A stretch of 64,000 bases of DNA from positions 124,001-188,000 of the forward strand of contig JAIQDT010005006.1 of assembly GCA_021521415.1 (NCBI GenBank). The letters run 5' to 3'. The stretch is from Bidens hawaiensis. Taxonomy: Eukaryota; Streptophyta; Magnoliopsida; Asterales; Asteraceae. The notes under the pieces were generated by a model. It did not search any database and was not told where the DNA came from. It saw only the letters and a list, made by a program, of their open reading frames with translations. The position numbers and the translations under genes were made by a program. Below, piece after piece: positions 1 through 11,191 of the stretch (positions are counted from its first letter, which is position 1; each line of letters begins with the position of its first letter).

Positions 1-1676
1 GCAACCTTCGTGTATTCCAAATATGAGAGATTGTGACATGTTTGTACAAAGAGTTAACATAGCTTATCGTTGTTAGTGGCTTTGTTGGAATTGGTGGCCA
101 CTGAATTTAAGTCACTCCGTCATCGGTGCATATTATGACGTGGGAACAACTTATCGAGAATCATAGTTGTATTTATTGTTCAAGCCTAGTCATTGGAACT
201 CGTGCACTCACATATAAATGTAGTTTATTATGTTATGTGTTTCATCTAAACATTGCGGGCAACCTAGCCGTGTATGTCTAGCCATAGGTAGTGCATGGAC
301 ACACGCATAGGATGAGCGAATAACGATTTATGTGTTTAACCAAGATTGACTATGTTTGATGTTGCATGTGTTTAACAAAGTATGATCGTGCTTTACCTAG
401 TATTGCTTTTGTAAAGACATAGGAGTGAAGAGACTATTTATAAATTTTATGATAGTTTTAACAAAGTCTTAGTAGTTTTAATTGGTTTATCCCAAGTAAA
501 TTTAGTCACTATTTTGGTTTTGGTTCGTCACAATACTTTTGTATTGTAACGGAGATAAAACATCAATTTGATTCGGTTTCTTTTATTCTTCTTGAATAAT
601 GATGTTAAAGTATCTATCACCTGCAGTAAAAAAAATGATGAGGACTAATTAATATTCCAAAATAACAAGTTTAATATTTTAATAGATTCAGTAAAGATTC
701 TAATATTTGTAGAGTCGGCTAAGAATCTTTTGGTTACAAGATTCTTCTTGTAATGCCACTTGTAAGCTGTGATATTATTGTTTCTTATGGATTGATTAAA
801 AAAACAATTCGTTTTGGTTGTTTGAAAAAGACGAATTACTCAAAATCATTACCTTACAAAACATCTTTTAACATATGTACAAAATAGTCACATTGTCGAC
901 CACTCAAACCTATCAAGACAAACTAAGTTTTGTTATTTATTCAAATTTCGATTGTCTAAAACTATGCATAATGTTATTTACTTATATTTTAGTTATTACA
1001 TATATTTTGAAGAGAAACACACATATTTATTCATTTATTTTATTTTTTATTTTTTTTATTCAGAAAGTCACCCACAATGGATTATTCACCCTCAAGCGCT
1101 TATTTGTGAAGCTCCCCGTCACTCCGCAACCAAAATTATGTCTAAACCATGTTGATGATGTTTGAACAGAATATTCCTAATGGTCGGCTATCTTTCATGT
1201 GGACGGAGTAGAATGATTATGATTTGTCTAACGTGTAACTATAATAATTCTTATGAACAAGTTAATCAAATTGGTTTATAACTTTGATTTTTTTATTAAA
1301 GATGAACACACATCATATACTGAACTTTAGCAATACGTACGAGAAACCAATATAGAAAATTGAGTTATTAAATTTTTATTGACGGGTAATACAAATCATA
1401 TATTGAACCTTAGTACATTCTACTAGTGAGAGATATAAGAAAATGAGTTATTCTTATTAAAATAAATCAATAAAGATGTTCTTTATATTCCTATAGGAAA
1501 TACAATACAAGACCATGTATAAACGTATAATAAGAAATGGAAAATAATCATTATATAAACATAAAAGGTAATTGACGAATGTCATGATGGTAAACAACCG
1601 TGTCATCTAATGAACATGCTTGTCTTAGCTTGAGACGAGTAAACAACCAGCTTACGAATAAGCACGGTCGTGTTTG
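1..1676. other. Intergenic, no recognisable gene
   Basis: AT-rich sequence. The longest open frames (about 60-95 codons near 875-1165) are low-complexity and show no domain. I see no transposon ends or tandem structure that I can name. Confidence 0.6.
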
Positions 1677-2057
1677 TGTTGGCCCAAACGGGTCAAACAG
1701 TCATATCAAACGAACTTATCAAACAAACAAATACGAGATATTGAGGTAACAACCCTCGACTCTTTTCATATAATCAAACGAACATAACAAACGAACTTCA
1801 CGAACTTATCAAACGTATATGGAGATGAGACTCCCTTGACTCTCTCTTAACTCTCTCTCAACTCTCTCCTAATAAAACTAATAAACTAAACCCTATTTAT
1901 AGGCTCACTAAACTTGCTTTCCAAAAGAAACCTAACTTGGAAAACAAGACAAACTTATTCTAGAACAATCCATAATATTCTTACCTTACTAAACAAATAT
2001 TAATATAAAACTTAACAAAACAAACCCTTAACTATATTACTAATTCAAGATTAATCA
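1677..2057 (-). repeat. 3' LTR of the outer copia element
   Basis: Matches 20564-20943 with scattered differences. On the minus strand it starts TGATTAATC after a G-rich polypurine tract (around 2058-2075) and ends in CCAACA. A TATAAATA-type box lies on the minus strand near 1890-1900. Confidence 0.85.
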
Positions 2058-2692
2058 TTCATTCACCCCCTTAATCTTGAATTGTATTTCTTCTTGCATT
2101 GGTTCCTCATTTTCAACTGACTATAGCATACTTGCTTCACCGTTTCTTCAAACTTAGCATTCGTTCCTTCCGTACTTAACTTTGAAACCACATCGTCATT
2201 TTCTTTCTCAACTCGCTTCTTTTCATCAACTCGTTCTTGACCAATACTTTCACGAACTCCAAACAAATCATTCGGGATCGTTCCAAAGCGAATATCCTTC
2301 ACTTTCATAACCGGTTTCACATCATAACTTTCTTTCTTTTCATCTTCAAAGTTGTTAGGATTACAACATACCTGAAGCTTAATGTTGTACGTCATATTCA
2401 GATTTCTCTGAACCTTCATCAACAATCTCTTTTTCTTATCAGATAGCCTCAATATCCCATTGGCTATTTCAATTTAACATCCTTCTTCATCTAACTTTCC
2501 CAAGCTAAGAAGATTGGTCTTTAACTTAGGGATATAGAAAACATCACACAACGTTTTCTTTTCACTAGTCTTACTTACCACAGTCACGTTACCTTTACCT
2601 TTGATTTCGATCTTGGATCCATCACCAAACTTCACTTGACCCGAAACTCCTTCATCCAAGGTAGTAAAGAACTCTTTATTTCCTGACATATG
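2058..2692 (-). pseudogene. Truncated copia protease/gag-pre-integrase remnant
   Basis: Minus-strand frame carrying the downstream half of a copia protease active-site region, then a segment ending NLLSLGKLDEEGC, which is typical of the protease to gag-pre-integrase transition. An in-frame stop at about 2474 is followed in the same frame by a gag-pre-integrase-like stretch (KKKRLLMKVQRN), then by unrelated acidic sequence to the element's end. The catalytic part of integrase and all of reverse transcriptase are absent. The upstream half of the protease lies beyond the nested insertion, at 19155-19311. Confidence 0.75.
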
Positions 2693-2790
2693 ATGACTGT
2701 GGCAACTGCCCAAATCCGACCCGACCCAGGTACCCGTTTTCGGATCCGATTTTAAGATTTAAAATTTGATTATAATCTTTATAAATTTAT

Positions 2791-2831
<41 letters not shown>

Positions 2832-3013
2832 CTAATAATAATAATGATAATAATAATAATTCCCTTCCGCCGTCCCGCCCCTTTTTCTCTTAACTCTTTG
2901 CTTGTCCTTTGGTTCTTCCCGCCTAAGGATGTCTGCGCAGCTCCACGCGCCAGACTCCTTACAAGGAAGCCTGCGTGAAGACCAGCTGTTCCTGCGATAC
3001 GCGAGACGAACTG

Positions 3014-3155
3014 TTCCCGCGGCGCGCAAAGGATTGTAGTTCTTCCCGCGGCGCGCAAAGGATTGTAGTTCTTCCCGCGGCGCGCTAAGGATTGTAGTTC
3101 TTCCCGCGGCGCGCTAAGGATTGTAGTTCTTCCCGCGGCGTGCTAAGGATTGTTC
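3014..3155 (+). repeat. 29-bp GC-rich minisatellite in the LTR, five copies
   Basis: Unit beginning TTCCCGCGGCGCGC, followed by AAAGG or TAAGG and ATTGTAGTTC. There are five copies here but only four in the 3' LTR (10263-10376), so copy number changed after or during insertion. Each unit carries CCGCGG and GCGCGC, making CpG-dense islets in AT-rich DNA. Confidence 0.9.
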
Positions 3156-3566
3156 TGTCTGCCTTCGCCCTCGCGCACTCAAGCCTTCTCGCGCTAGACA
3201 CTTAAGTCTTTTCTCCAGTTTAAGCCAGCCTGTATGCTTTTGAAATATCTTATCTTCTGTGCTATACCTGCCAAGGTATGGGCACAGTAGGCCAGATCTG
3301 ACATCTGTCCGAAAAGTCACTTTCGGCGCAGCTTGCTTACCAACCCTCTTGGTTGTTAGAAAAAGTAACTGGCATAATCTTTTAAAATCTTCTTTTCCAT
3401 GTCCTGAACAGTACTTTGACTGACCCCTCCCATGCTATGAACAGTAACCTGTCAGCCTTCCCCATCCCCTGCAGCTGCCACCATATCTCTTGCTTTTGAT
3501 ATCTTTTGCTTTGATTTGATAAGATCTTTTTCCCCAATTCAAGGGATGTGTTCCCTAGGGTTTTCC

Positions 3567-3574
3567 TATAAATA
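3567..3574 (+). promoter_or_regulatory. Probable TATA box of the Tekay-like LTR
   Basis: TATAAATA in the second half of the LTR, also present in the 3' LTR near 10787. Position and sequence fit a retrotransposon promoter; the start site is inferred. Confidence 0.5.
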
Positions 3575-4608
3575 AAACTAATTTCTTGGATAATTAAACA
3601 CTTAAACACTCCCCAAAATATTTCTCCCTTACTCTCAGCCGAAGATCCTCAGCGACGCCTCCACTCCCCTCTTTGCAATCCGTCTTCTCTTCTTTTCTGC
3701 CCAGAAATCTCGGTAAATATATAATATATAATTTTTTTTAAATAATTTGTTTAAGTGACATGCATATATTCAAGACATAAAAACCAATCGTTAAACCAAT
3801 AACCTCTTATTTATAGGTTAACTTTCGCTTGTTTAAAAGTTGGTTCTTACGTTATCTTTCAATGCACCTTTTACAAGTGAGTAATCTCGTACCTAATCCC
3901 CTTTTATTTTTAACGTTTTGGGATGTTCATGTGTTCGTACAACTTGAGTCTTAAACTTGTTTATGAAATTATGTGCGCAAAACCCATGTGTTATGGACGT
4001 TTACTAGTGTTGTATATTTGTATGTGTTGATCATTAACCGCTTTGATCGGCCTATTCCGAAGTTTTCATGGATCCATTAGATAAACACGGGAGACCTATT
4101 GTTACGATTTTTCTTGGTTTGTTTGCACATACACGAATGATTATTTGTTTTTGCTCGATTTGGAGCACGCTATGAACTATGAGCTATGATCTATTTAGGC
4201 TTGATCACAATCTGTTTACACACTATGTTGAACACCAGTTATACACATGTTGCGCGCAGTGCTTTGTTATTATCTATTTATATCTATTAAACTTGATTTC
4301 TCACCGACACGCAAGTGTTGACGTTTTATTTTAACACTTGTTCAGGTTTGCTGTAGCTGCTTTTGGAAACTCGAGGACACGTAGGATGTTTTCTTTTACT
4401 TTGGACCTAGTTTAAAATATAACAAGACAAATTTATGTATTTGAATATTATGAGTTATGATATGTGATTTATGTTACTTTATGGTGTGTTATGCGCATGC
4501 GCAATGAAATGTATTTATCAAATATTGACACCCAAATAGTGTCACGAGTAATGAAACAATTCGTAGCGCCCCGATGTATAATCCGCCATCGGTCGGGGTG
4601 TTACAGAT

Positions 4609-4620
4609 TGGTATCAGAGC
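4609..4620 (+). other. Primer-binding site (initiator methionine tRNA type)
   Basis: TGGTATCAGAGC begins three bases after the LTR end. It matches the 3' end complement of plant initiator tRNA-Met, the usual primer for this class. Confidence 0.9.
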
Positions 4621-4858
4621 TCTGTGACTTTAGGATTAGGTGGTTAGACGTAACGACCTAGAATACCTAAGAGTCCCTTCTCGCGCATGAGAAAAATCTC
4701 ATGATTGCGCGCTAATTGTTAATTACTCGATATTTATAAAATATGCTTGCGCATACGCAGCACATGATTTCATGTTTTATCCGCGATCTTTCGATTTTTA
4801 TTGTTAAATTTCAATTCGTTTCTTTACTTACATATTCGTTTGTTGTTGGGACTTAACA

Positions 4859-5126
4859 TTGAAAATCCGAAAAGTCATGGTGATACATGAATAGTTGATT
4901 TTCAATCCCCATTAACTTTATGTTCTAAAATTGAAGATTTGAAAAGTCATGGTGATACATGAATTGTCAACCTCCAATACTCATTTACTCGTATATTTTA
5001 AATTGAAGATTTGAAAAGTCATGGTGATACATGAATTGTCAACCTCCAATACTCATTTACTCGTATATTTTAAATTGAAGATTTGAAAAGTCATGGTGAT
5101 GCATGAATTGTCGATTTTCAATTCGA
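4859..5126 (+). repeat. 72-bp tandem repeat in the untranslated leader
   Basis: About four units, each containing GAAAAGTCATGGTGATACAT. The two middle units are nearly identical and the outer two have diverged. They lie between the primer site and the gag start codon at 5280. A packaging or translational role is possible but not shown. Confidence 0.85.
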
Positions 5127-5279
5127 ATTCATTACCTGTATTAAGTTTGCATTTAAATTCATATTTTACTTCAAAATTTGATAGCATTTAACTCCGCGAA
5201 ACAAGCTTTACAATGATATACTTTGCACTAAAACGATTTCCCATACCAAGATATTAACAAAAACTAAAACTTTTATAGA

Positions 5280-8200
5280 ATGCCTCCGCTATCAGCTCGC
5301 CGTCATCAGAGGAGAGAAGCCTCGCGCAGACGTATGCAGCGTCGTTCCCAGGAAATGGCCGCCGCAATAGCCCAAGCCTTAAATCAAAATAATACCAACC
5401 CCTCCGGATACAATATTAAGTCCTTTAATGCGGGTAACCCTCCGAAATTCACAGGGCTCGAAGGAGCCACCGTAATGCTCCAATGGCTCGAGAAAATTGA
5501 GAACACCTTCCTCCATACCCATTGCCCTCCAGACCGACGAACCTTATACGCCTCAAGTCTCCTGGAATCAAGGGCGCTTACATGGTGGAACGGAGTAGCT
5601 CACGCGCGTGGCGCAGAGGCTGCTTCTAGCATGCTCTGGGAGGAATTCAAGGATCTTTTGACTCGAGAATTCTGCCCTCCCAACGAAGTAAAGCGCCTTG
5701 AGGAGGAATTTTGGAACTTGAAACAGTACAGTGGCGAAGCGCGCGAGTACGCTACGCGTTTTCACGAACTAAGTTTGCTTGTCCCGCACCTAGTTACCCC
5801 TTCCCGCCGCGCCATCGAAAAGTTTCTTGGGGGTCTCCCCATGGAAATTCAAGATTCTGTATGGGCCAGGAACCCAGTAACCCTCTTTGACGCCATCGAG
5901 TTGGCCGCTGTGCTCAGCGACAACCATGTCAGGGCAGGAACCCTGTTCCTGCGGGGAGCCGAGAAGACCAAACTCACCAAGACTGTCCCAGAACCAACAG
6001 AAACCAAGCCAGAACCCTCAAACCGTAACAACCTCAAACGCAGGCACAAACCCAATCATCAAGCCTACGCGCTTACCAACTCGCTCATTGTCCAGCAACC
6101 CGCCTACCAACCTCCAGTACACGCTCCTAACCCACTGTCAACCTACCCAACACCCCCTGTAGTCCATAACTATGCCTTAACCAATTCCGCGCTCCCTGCC
6201 CCGTCAACTAAGAAACCTTACACAGGAAACCAACCCTTTTGCCCAACCTGTAAACTTCATCACCCAACTCAAGCCCCGTGTCGACTATGCAACCGATGTG
6301 GCCGTATTGGTCACACTGCTGAGTACTGTAGAGTCCTTCCCGCCAACCCAATCGCGCAAACACCACCAACCTACCCGCAAAACCCACAATCAACATACCA
6401 TAATCCACGACCCAGGTCGTGCTATAACTGCGGTGACCCCAGTCATTTCCGGAACGCGTGCCCGAGACTGCAAGTACAAATTACGCAAGCTAATCCGGTT
6501 AACCAAATTTCAAACCAAGTGGCGCGCGGACGAGCTTTTAATATAACCGCGCACCAAGCGCAAGCGAATAATGACGTGGTTAATGGTACATTTTTACTTA
6601 ACGGACAATATGCATCTATACTTTTTGATACTGGCGCCGATAGGAGTTTTATTTCTCGCGCATTTGAACAAAAACTTGCGCGACCGCGAATAAACTTAAA
6701 CGGAAACTTTACAGTTGAAATGGCTAACGGTGAAACAATTATAATAAACTCCGTGATCAAAGATTGCACGCTTAACCTTAATGAACACGATTTTCTAATC
6801 AACCTCATTCCCATGCCTCTTGGAAGTTTTGATGTTATTATTGGTATGGACTGGCTCTCGCAAAATCGCGCCGAAGTAATCTGCGCCAAGAAATTGATTC
6901 GCATTCCTCGGGAAAATGGTCAAGATCTTCATATCTACGGCGAGAAACCATCTAACGGTCTTAAACTTATGTCATGCACTGAAGCCCGAATACTTTTACG
7001 AAAGAAATGTGTCGCGTTCTTAGCTCATGTGGTCAAACCCGATGAAGGAAAGAAGAAACTTCATGAAATCCCCATCGTGCGTGACTTTCCTGAAGTATTT
7101 CCCGAAGATCTTTCTGGTTTACCTCCCGCTCGGGAAGTCGAGTTTCGTGTTGATCTTGTCCCTGGTGCATCCCCCGTAGCCAAATCTCCTTATCGACTTG
7201 CACCCGCTGAAATGCAAGAATTAGCAAGTCAACTTCAAGAGTTGACCGATAAAGGATTCATTCGCCCTAGCTCTTCGCCGTGGGGTGCTCCGGTTTTGTT
7301 CGTTAAAAAGAAAGACGGTTCGTTTCGCATGTGTATCGATTACCGCGAGCTGAACAAGCTCACCATTAAGAACCGGTACCCCTTACCGCGTATTGACGAC
7401 CTCTTTGACCAACTCCAAGGTGCCTCTTGTTTCTCCAAAAATCGATCTCCGTTCTGGCTATCACCAGTTGCGTATCCGCGAAGAAGATATTCCCAAAACT
7501 GCCTTTCGAACCCGCTACGGTCATTTTGAATTCTTGGTCATGCCCTTCGGTTTAACCAACGCACCCGCTGTCTTCATGGATCTAATGAACCGGGTGTGTA
7601 GGCCTTTCTTGGACCAATTCGTGATCGTGTTTATCGATGACGTTCTGGTATATTCCAAAACCAAGGCCGAGCATGAACAACATCTTCTGTTGGTGTTACA
7701 AAAGCTTCGAACCGAACAACTCTATGCCAAACTCTCCAAGTGTGAGTTTTGGTCTGACGAAGTACAGTTTCTTGGTCATGTTGTAAACAAGATGGGTATT
7801 CATGTCGACCCATCCAAAATTGAAGCAATCAAGCACTGGATTACACCGACCACTCCTACCGAAATCCGTTCCTTTTTGGGCTTAGCTGGTTACTACCGGC
7901 GATTCATTTCGAACTTCTCAAAAATCGCCTTGCCTTTAACAGCATTAACGCACAAAGGCAAACCGTATATTTGGGGCTCTAAGCAAGAAGAAGCCTTTCA
8001 AACGCTCAAGCGAAAGTTGTGCGAAGCTCCTGTTCTAACGTTACCAGAGGGTACTGACGACCTTTTCGTTTATTGTGATGCCTCCAACCAAGGTCTCGGT
8101 TGTGTACTTATGCAACGAGGCAAGGTTATCGCTTACGCGTCAAGGCAACTCAAAATTCATGAAAAGAATTATACGACTCACGACCTCGAACTTGGCGCAG

Positions 8201-9918
8201 TTGTATTTGCCTTAAAAATCTGGAGACACTACCTCTATGGTACTAAGTGCATCATTTACACCGACCATAAAAGCCTTCAGCACATTTTTGATCAAAAGGA
8301 ACTTAACATGAGACAACGCCGATGGAACGAACTCATCAGCGATTACGATTGTGAGATCCGATATCACCCTGGAAAGGCTAATGTGGTAGCCGATGCGCTC
8401 AGCCGCAAACCCAGTCAACTCAACTGTATTTTGCCGCGCACGCAGCTTCACTTCGCGCCGATCCAAAGCAATCTTGAATCGCGCATTCGCGACGCGCAGC
8501 GCGCATTGATCAGCAAAGGCAACCTACGCGCCGAGTTAGCGTGTGGTGCGGAAGCGCATCTAGTCCCTAACCTGAATGGAACTCTCTGTTATCTCAATCG
8601 CATCTGGATTCCCAATGATGAGATTCTTCGCACTGACATACTGAGTGAAGCGCACAAAACTCGGTATTCCATTCATCCTGGCGCTGACAAAATGTACAAA
8701 GATTTGCGCCTTACTTATTGGTGGCCCGGTATGAAAAAGGATATTGCTGTGTTCGTAGCTAAATGCCTAACTTGTTCTAAGGTAAAAACTGAACATCAAC
8801 GCCCATCTGGTTTGCTCGAACAACCAGAAATTCCTACGTGGAAATGGGAAAGTATAGCAATGGACTTTATCACCAAGTTACCCTCGACCGCAAGCAAACA
8901 TGATAGCATTTGGGTAATAGTGGATCGATTGACCAAGTCTGCCCACTTTCTGCCCATTCGTGAAACCTACCGTGTTGAACAACTTGCGCATCTATATGTC
9001 AAAGAAATTGTCTGCCATCATGGTACTCCCTTGAGCATAATATCCGATCGCGATGGCCGTTTTATATCTCGCTTTTGGAAATCTCTCCAATCTGCGTTAG
9101 GAACTCGTTTGGACATGAGTACTGCATATCATCCTCAGACTGACGGACAGTCTGAGCGAACCATCCAAACCCTTGAGGATATGCTTCGATCTTGTGTTCT
9201 TGATTTTGGAGGTAATTGGGATTCACACCTACCTCTGATCGAGTTCTCTTATAATAACAGCTATCATTCCAGCATCGGTATGGCCCCATTTGAAGCACTT
9301 TACGGTCGAAAGTGCCGCTCACCGATTTGTTGGAACGAAGTGGGTGAAGTTCCAATCACAGGACCCGAACTAGTTCAAGAGACAACCGATAAAATCGCCA
9401 AGATCCGTGATCATCTGCTGACTGCCAGAAGCCGACAGAAGAGTTACGCAGATCGCAGGCGGAAGCCTCTCGAATTTCTAGTTGGTGATCTTGTTCTCCT
9501 CAAAGTGTCGCCCTGGAAGGGTGTTGTCCGCTTTGGGAAGAAAGGTAAGCTTGCACCTCGTTATGTTGGTCCGTTCAAGATTCTTGCGAGAGTGGGAAAG
9601 GTTGCCTACAAACTGGACCTGCCGCCCGCGCTCAGCAATGTGCATCCAACGTTCCATGTATCCAATCTCAAGAAATGTTTAGCTGACGAGAACCTCCACA
9701 TACCACTTGATGAAGTTCAAGTTGATGAGTCTATGCATTTCGTTGAGAAGCCTGTTGAGATTATGGATCGCGAGGTGAAGCAAACCAAGCGCAGTCGCAT
9801 CCCTATTGTCAAAGTTCGCTGGGAGTCCAAGCGCGGAGCCGAGTTCACTTGGGAAAGGGAAGATCAATTGAAGATCAAATACCCGCACCTTTTCTCTGCG
9901 CATCCTACTTCGAGATAA
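5280..9918 (+). pseudogene. gag-pol polyprotein of the Tekay-like element, one frameshift
   Basis: The frame opens at ATG 5280. Gag (to about residue 440) has two CCHC knuckles, near 6280-6330 and 6418-6465. An aspartic protease DTGAD follows, with its catalytic Asp at 6627-6629. Reverse transcriptase begins near 7200 and carries FIDD at 7630-7641. RNase H starts around 8070, and integrase has an HHCC finger (about 8650-8780) and a D,D35E core (Asp 8863, Asp 9046, Glu 9154). The C-terminus is chromodomain-like (about 9750-9880). The frame breaks once, inside reverse transcriptase: a run of five A at 7437-7441 leaves the first frame to stop at 7529, and the rest is open in the +1 frame from 7393 to 9918. 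I see no other disabling change, so the element looks nearly intact but cannot make full-length Pol without a shift. Confidence 0.93.
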
Positions 9919-9939
9919 ATTTCGGGACGAAATTTCTTA

Positions 9940-9952
9940 AAGTAGGGAAGAC
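9940..9952 (+). other. Polypurine tract of the Tekay-like element
   Basis: A purine-rich AAGTAGGGAAGA stretch directly precedes the 3' LTR, shortly after the TTTCGGGACGAAA motif that also occurs near the 3' end of the inner element. Confidence 0.75.
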
Positions 9953-10045
9953 TGTGGCAACTGCCCAAATCCGACCCGACCCAGGTACCCGTTTTCGGAT
10001 CCGATTTTAAGATTTAAAATTTGATTATAATCTTTATAAATTTAT

Positions 10046-10080
<35 letters not shown>

Positions 10081-11191
10081 CTAATAATAATAATGATAAT
10101 AATAATAATTCCCTTCCGCCGTCCCGCCCCTTTTTCTCTTAACTCTTTGCTTGTCCTTTGGTTCTTCCCGCCTAAGGATGTCTGCGCAGCTCCACGCGCC
10201 AGACTCCTTACAAGGAAGCCTGCGTAAAGACCAGCTGTTCCTGCGATACGCGAGACGAACTGTTCCCGCGGCGCGCAAAGGATTGTAGTTCTTCCCGCGG
10301 CGCGCAAAGGATTGTAGTTCTTCCCGCGGCGCGCTAAGGATTGTAGTTCTTCCCGCGGCGCGCTAAGGATTGTTCTGTCTGCCTTCGCCCTCGCGCACTC
10401 AAGCCTTCTCGCGCTAGACACTTAAGTCTTTTCTCCAGTTTAAGCCAGCCTGTATGCTTTTGAAATATCTTATCTTCTGTGCTATACCTGCCAAGGTATG
10501 GGCACAGTAGGCCAGATCTGACATCTGTCCGAAAAGTCACTTTCGGCGCAGCTTGCTTACCAACCCTCTTGGTTGTTAGAAAAAGTAACTGGCATAATCT
10601 TTTAAAATCTTCTTTTCCATGTCCTGAACAGTACTTTGACTGACCCCTCCCATGCTATGAACAGTAACCTGTCAGCCTTCCCCATCCCCTGCAGCTGCCA
10701 CCATATCTCTTGCTTTTGATATCTTTTGCTTTGATTTGATAAGATCTTTTTCCCCAATTCAAGGGATGTGTTCCCTAGGGTTTTCCTATAAATAAAACTA
10801 ATTTCTTGGATAATTAAACACTTAAACACTCCCCAAAATCTTTCTCCCTTACTCTCAGCCGAAGATCCTCAGCGACGCCTCCACTCCCCTCTTTGCAATC
10901 CGTCTTCTCTTCTTTTCTGCCCAGAAATCTCGGTAAATATATAATATATAATTTTTTTTAAATAATTTGTTTAAGTGACTTGCATATATTCAAGACATAA
11001 AAACCAATCGTTAAACCAATAACCTCTTATTTATAGGTTAACTTTCGCTTGTTTAAAAGTTGGTTCTTACGTTATCTTTCAACGCACCTTTTACAAGTGA
11101 GTAATCTCGTACCTAATCCCCTTTTATTTTTAACGTTTTGGGATGTTCATGTGTTCGTACAACTTGAGTCTTAAACTTGTTTATGAAATTA
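9953..11191 (+). repeat. 3' LTR of the Tekay-like element, left part
   Basis: Collinear with the 5' LTR from its first base up to the AATTA that is duplicated around the inner element. It has four 29-bp minisatellite units (10263-10376) and a shorter (AT)n run than the 5' LTR. It continues at 18516. Confidence 0.95.

Larger units (their letters stand above)
2698..4605 (+). repeat. 5' LTR of the Tekay-like element (1908 bp)
   Basis: TG...CA ends, matched by 9953-11191 plus 18516-19149. It contains an (AT)n microsatellite (about 2793-2830), a GC-rich 29-bp minisatellite (3014-3155) and a TATAAATA box at 3567-3574. Confidence 0.95.

Noticed and set aside
875..1165. 96-codon open frame near the left end
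   Set aside because: Low-complexity, hydrophobic translation of AT-rich DNA with no domain, homologous neighbour or splice support.
2759..3609. Several open frames on both strands inside the Tekay-like LTR
   Set aside because: They arise from the (AT)n run and the GC-rich minisatellite and recur in the 3' LTR; not genes.
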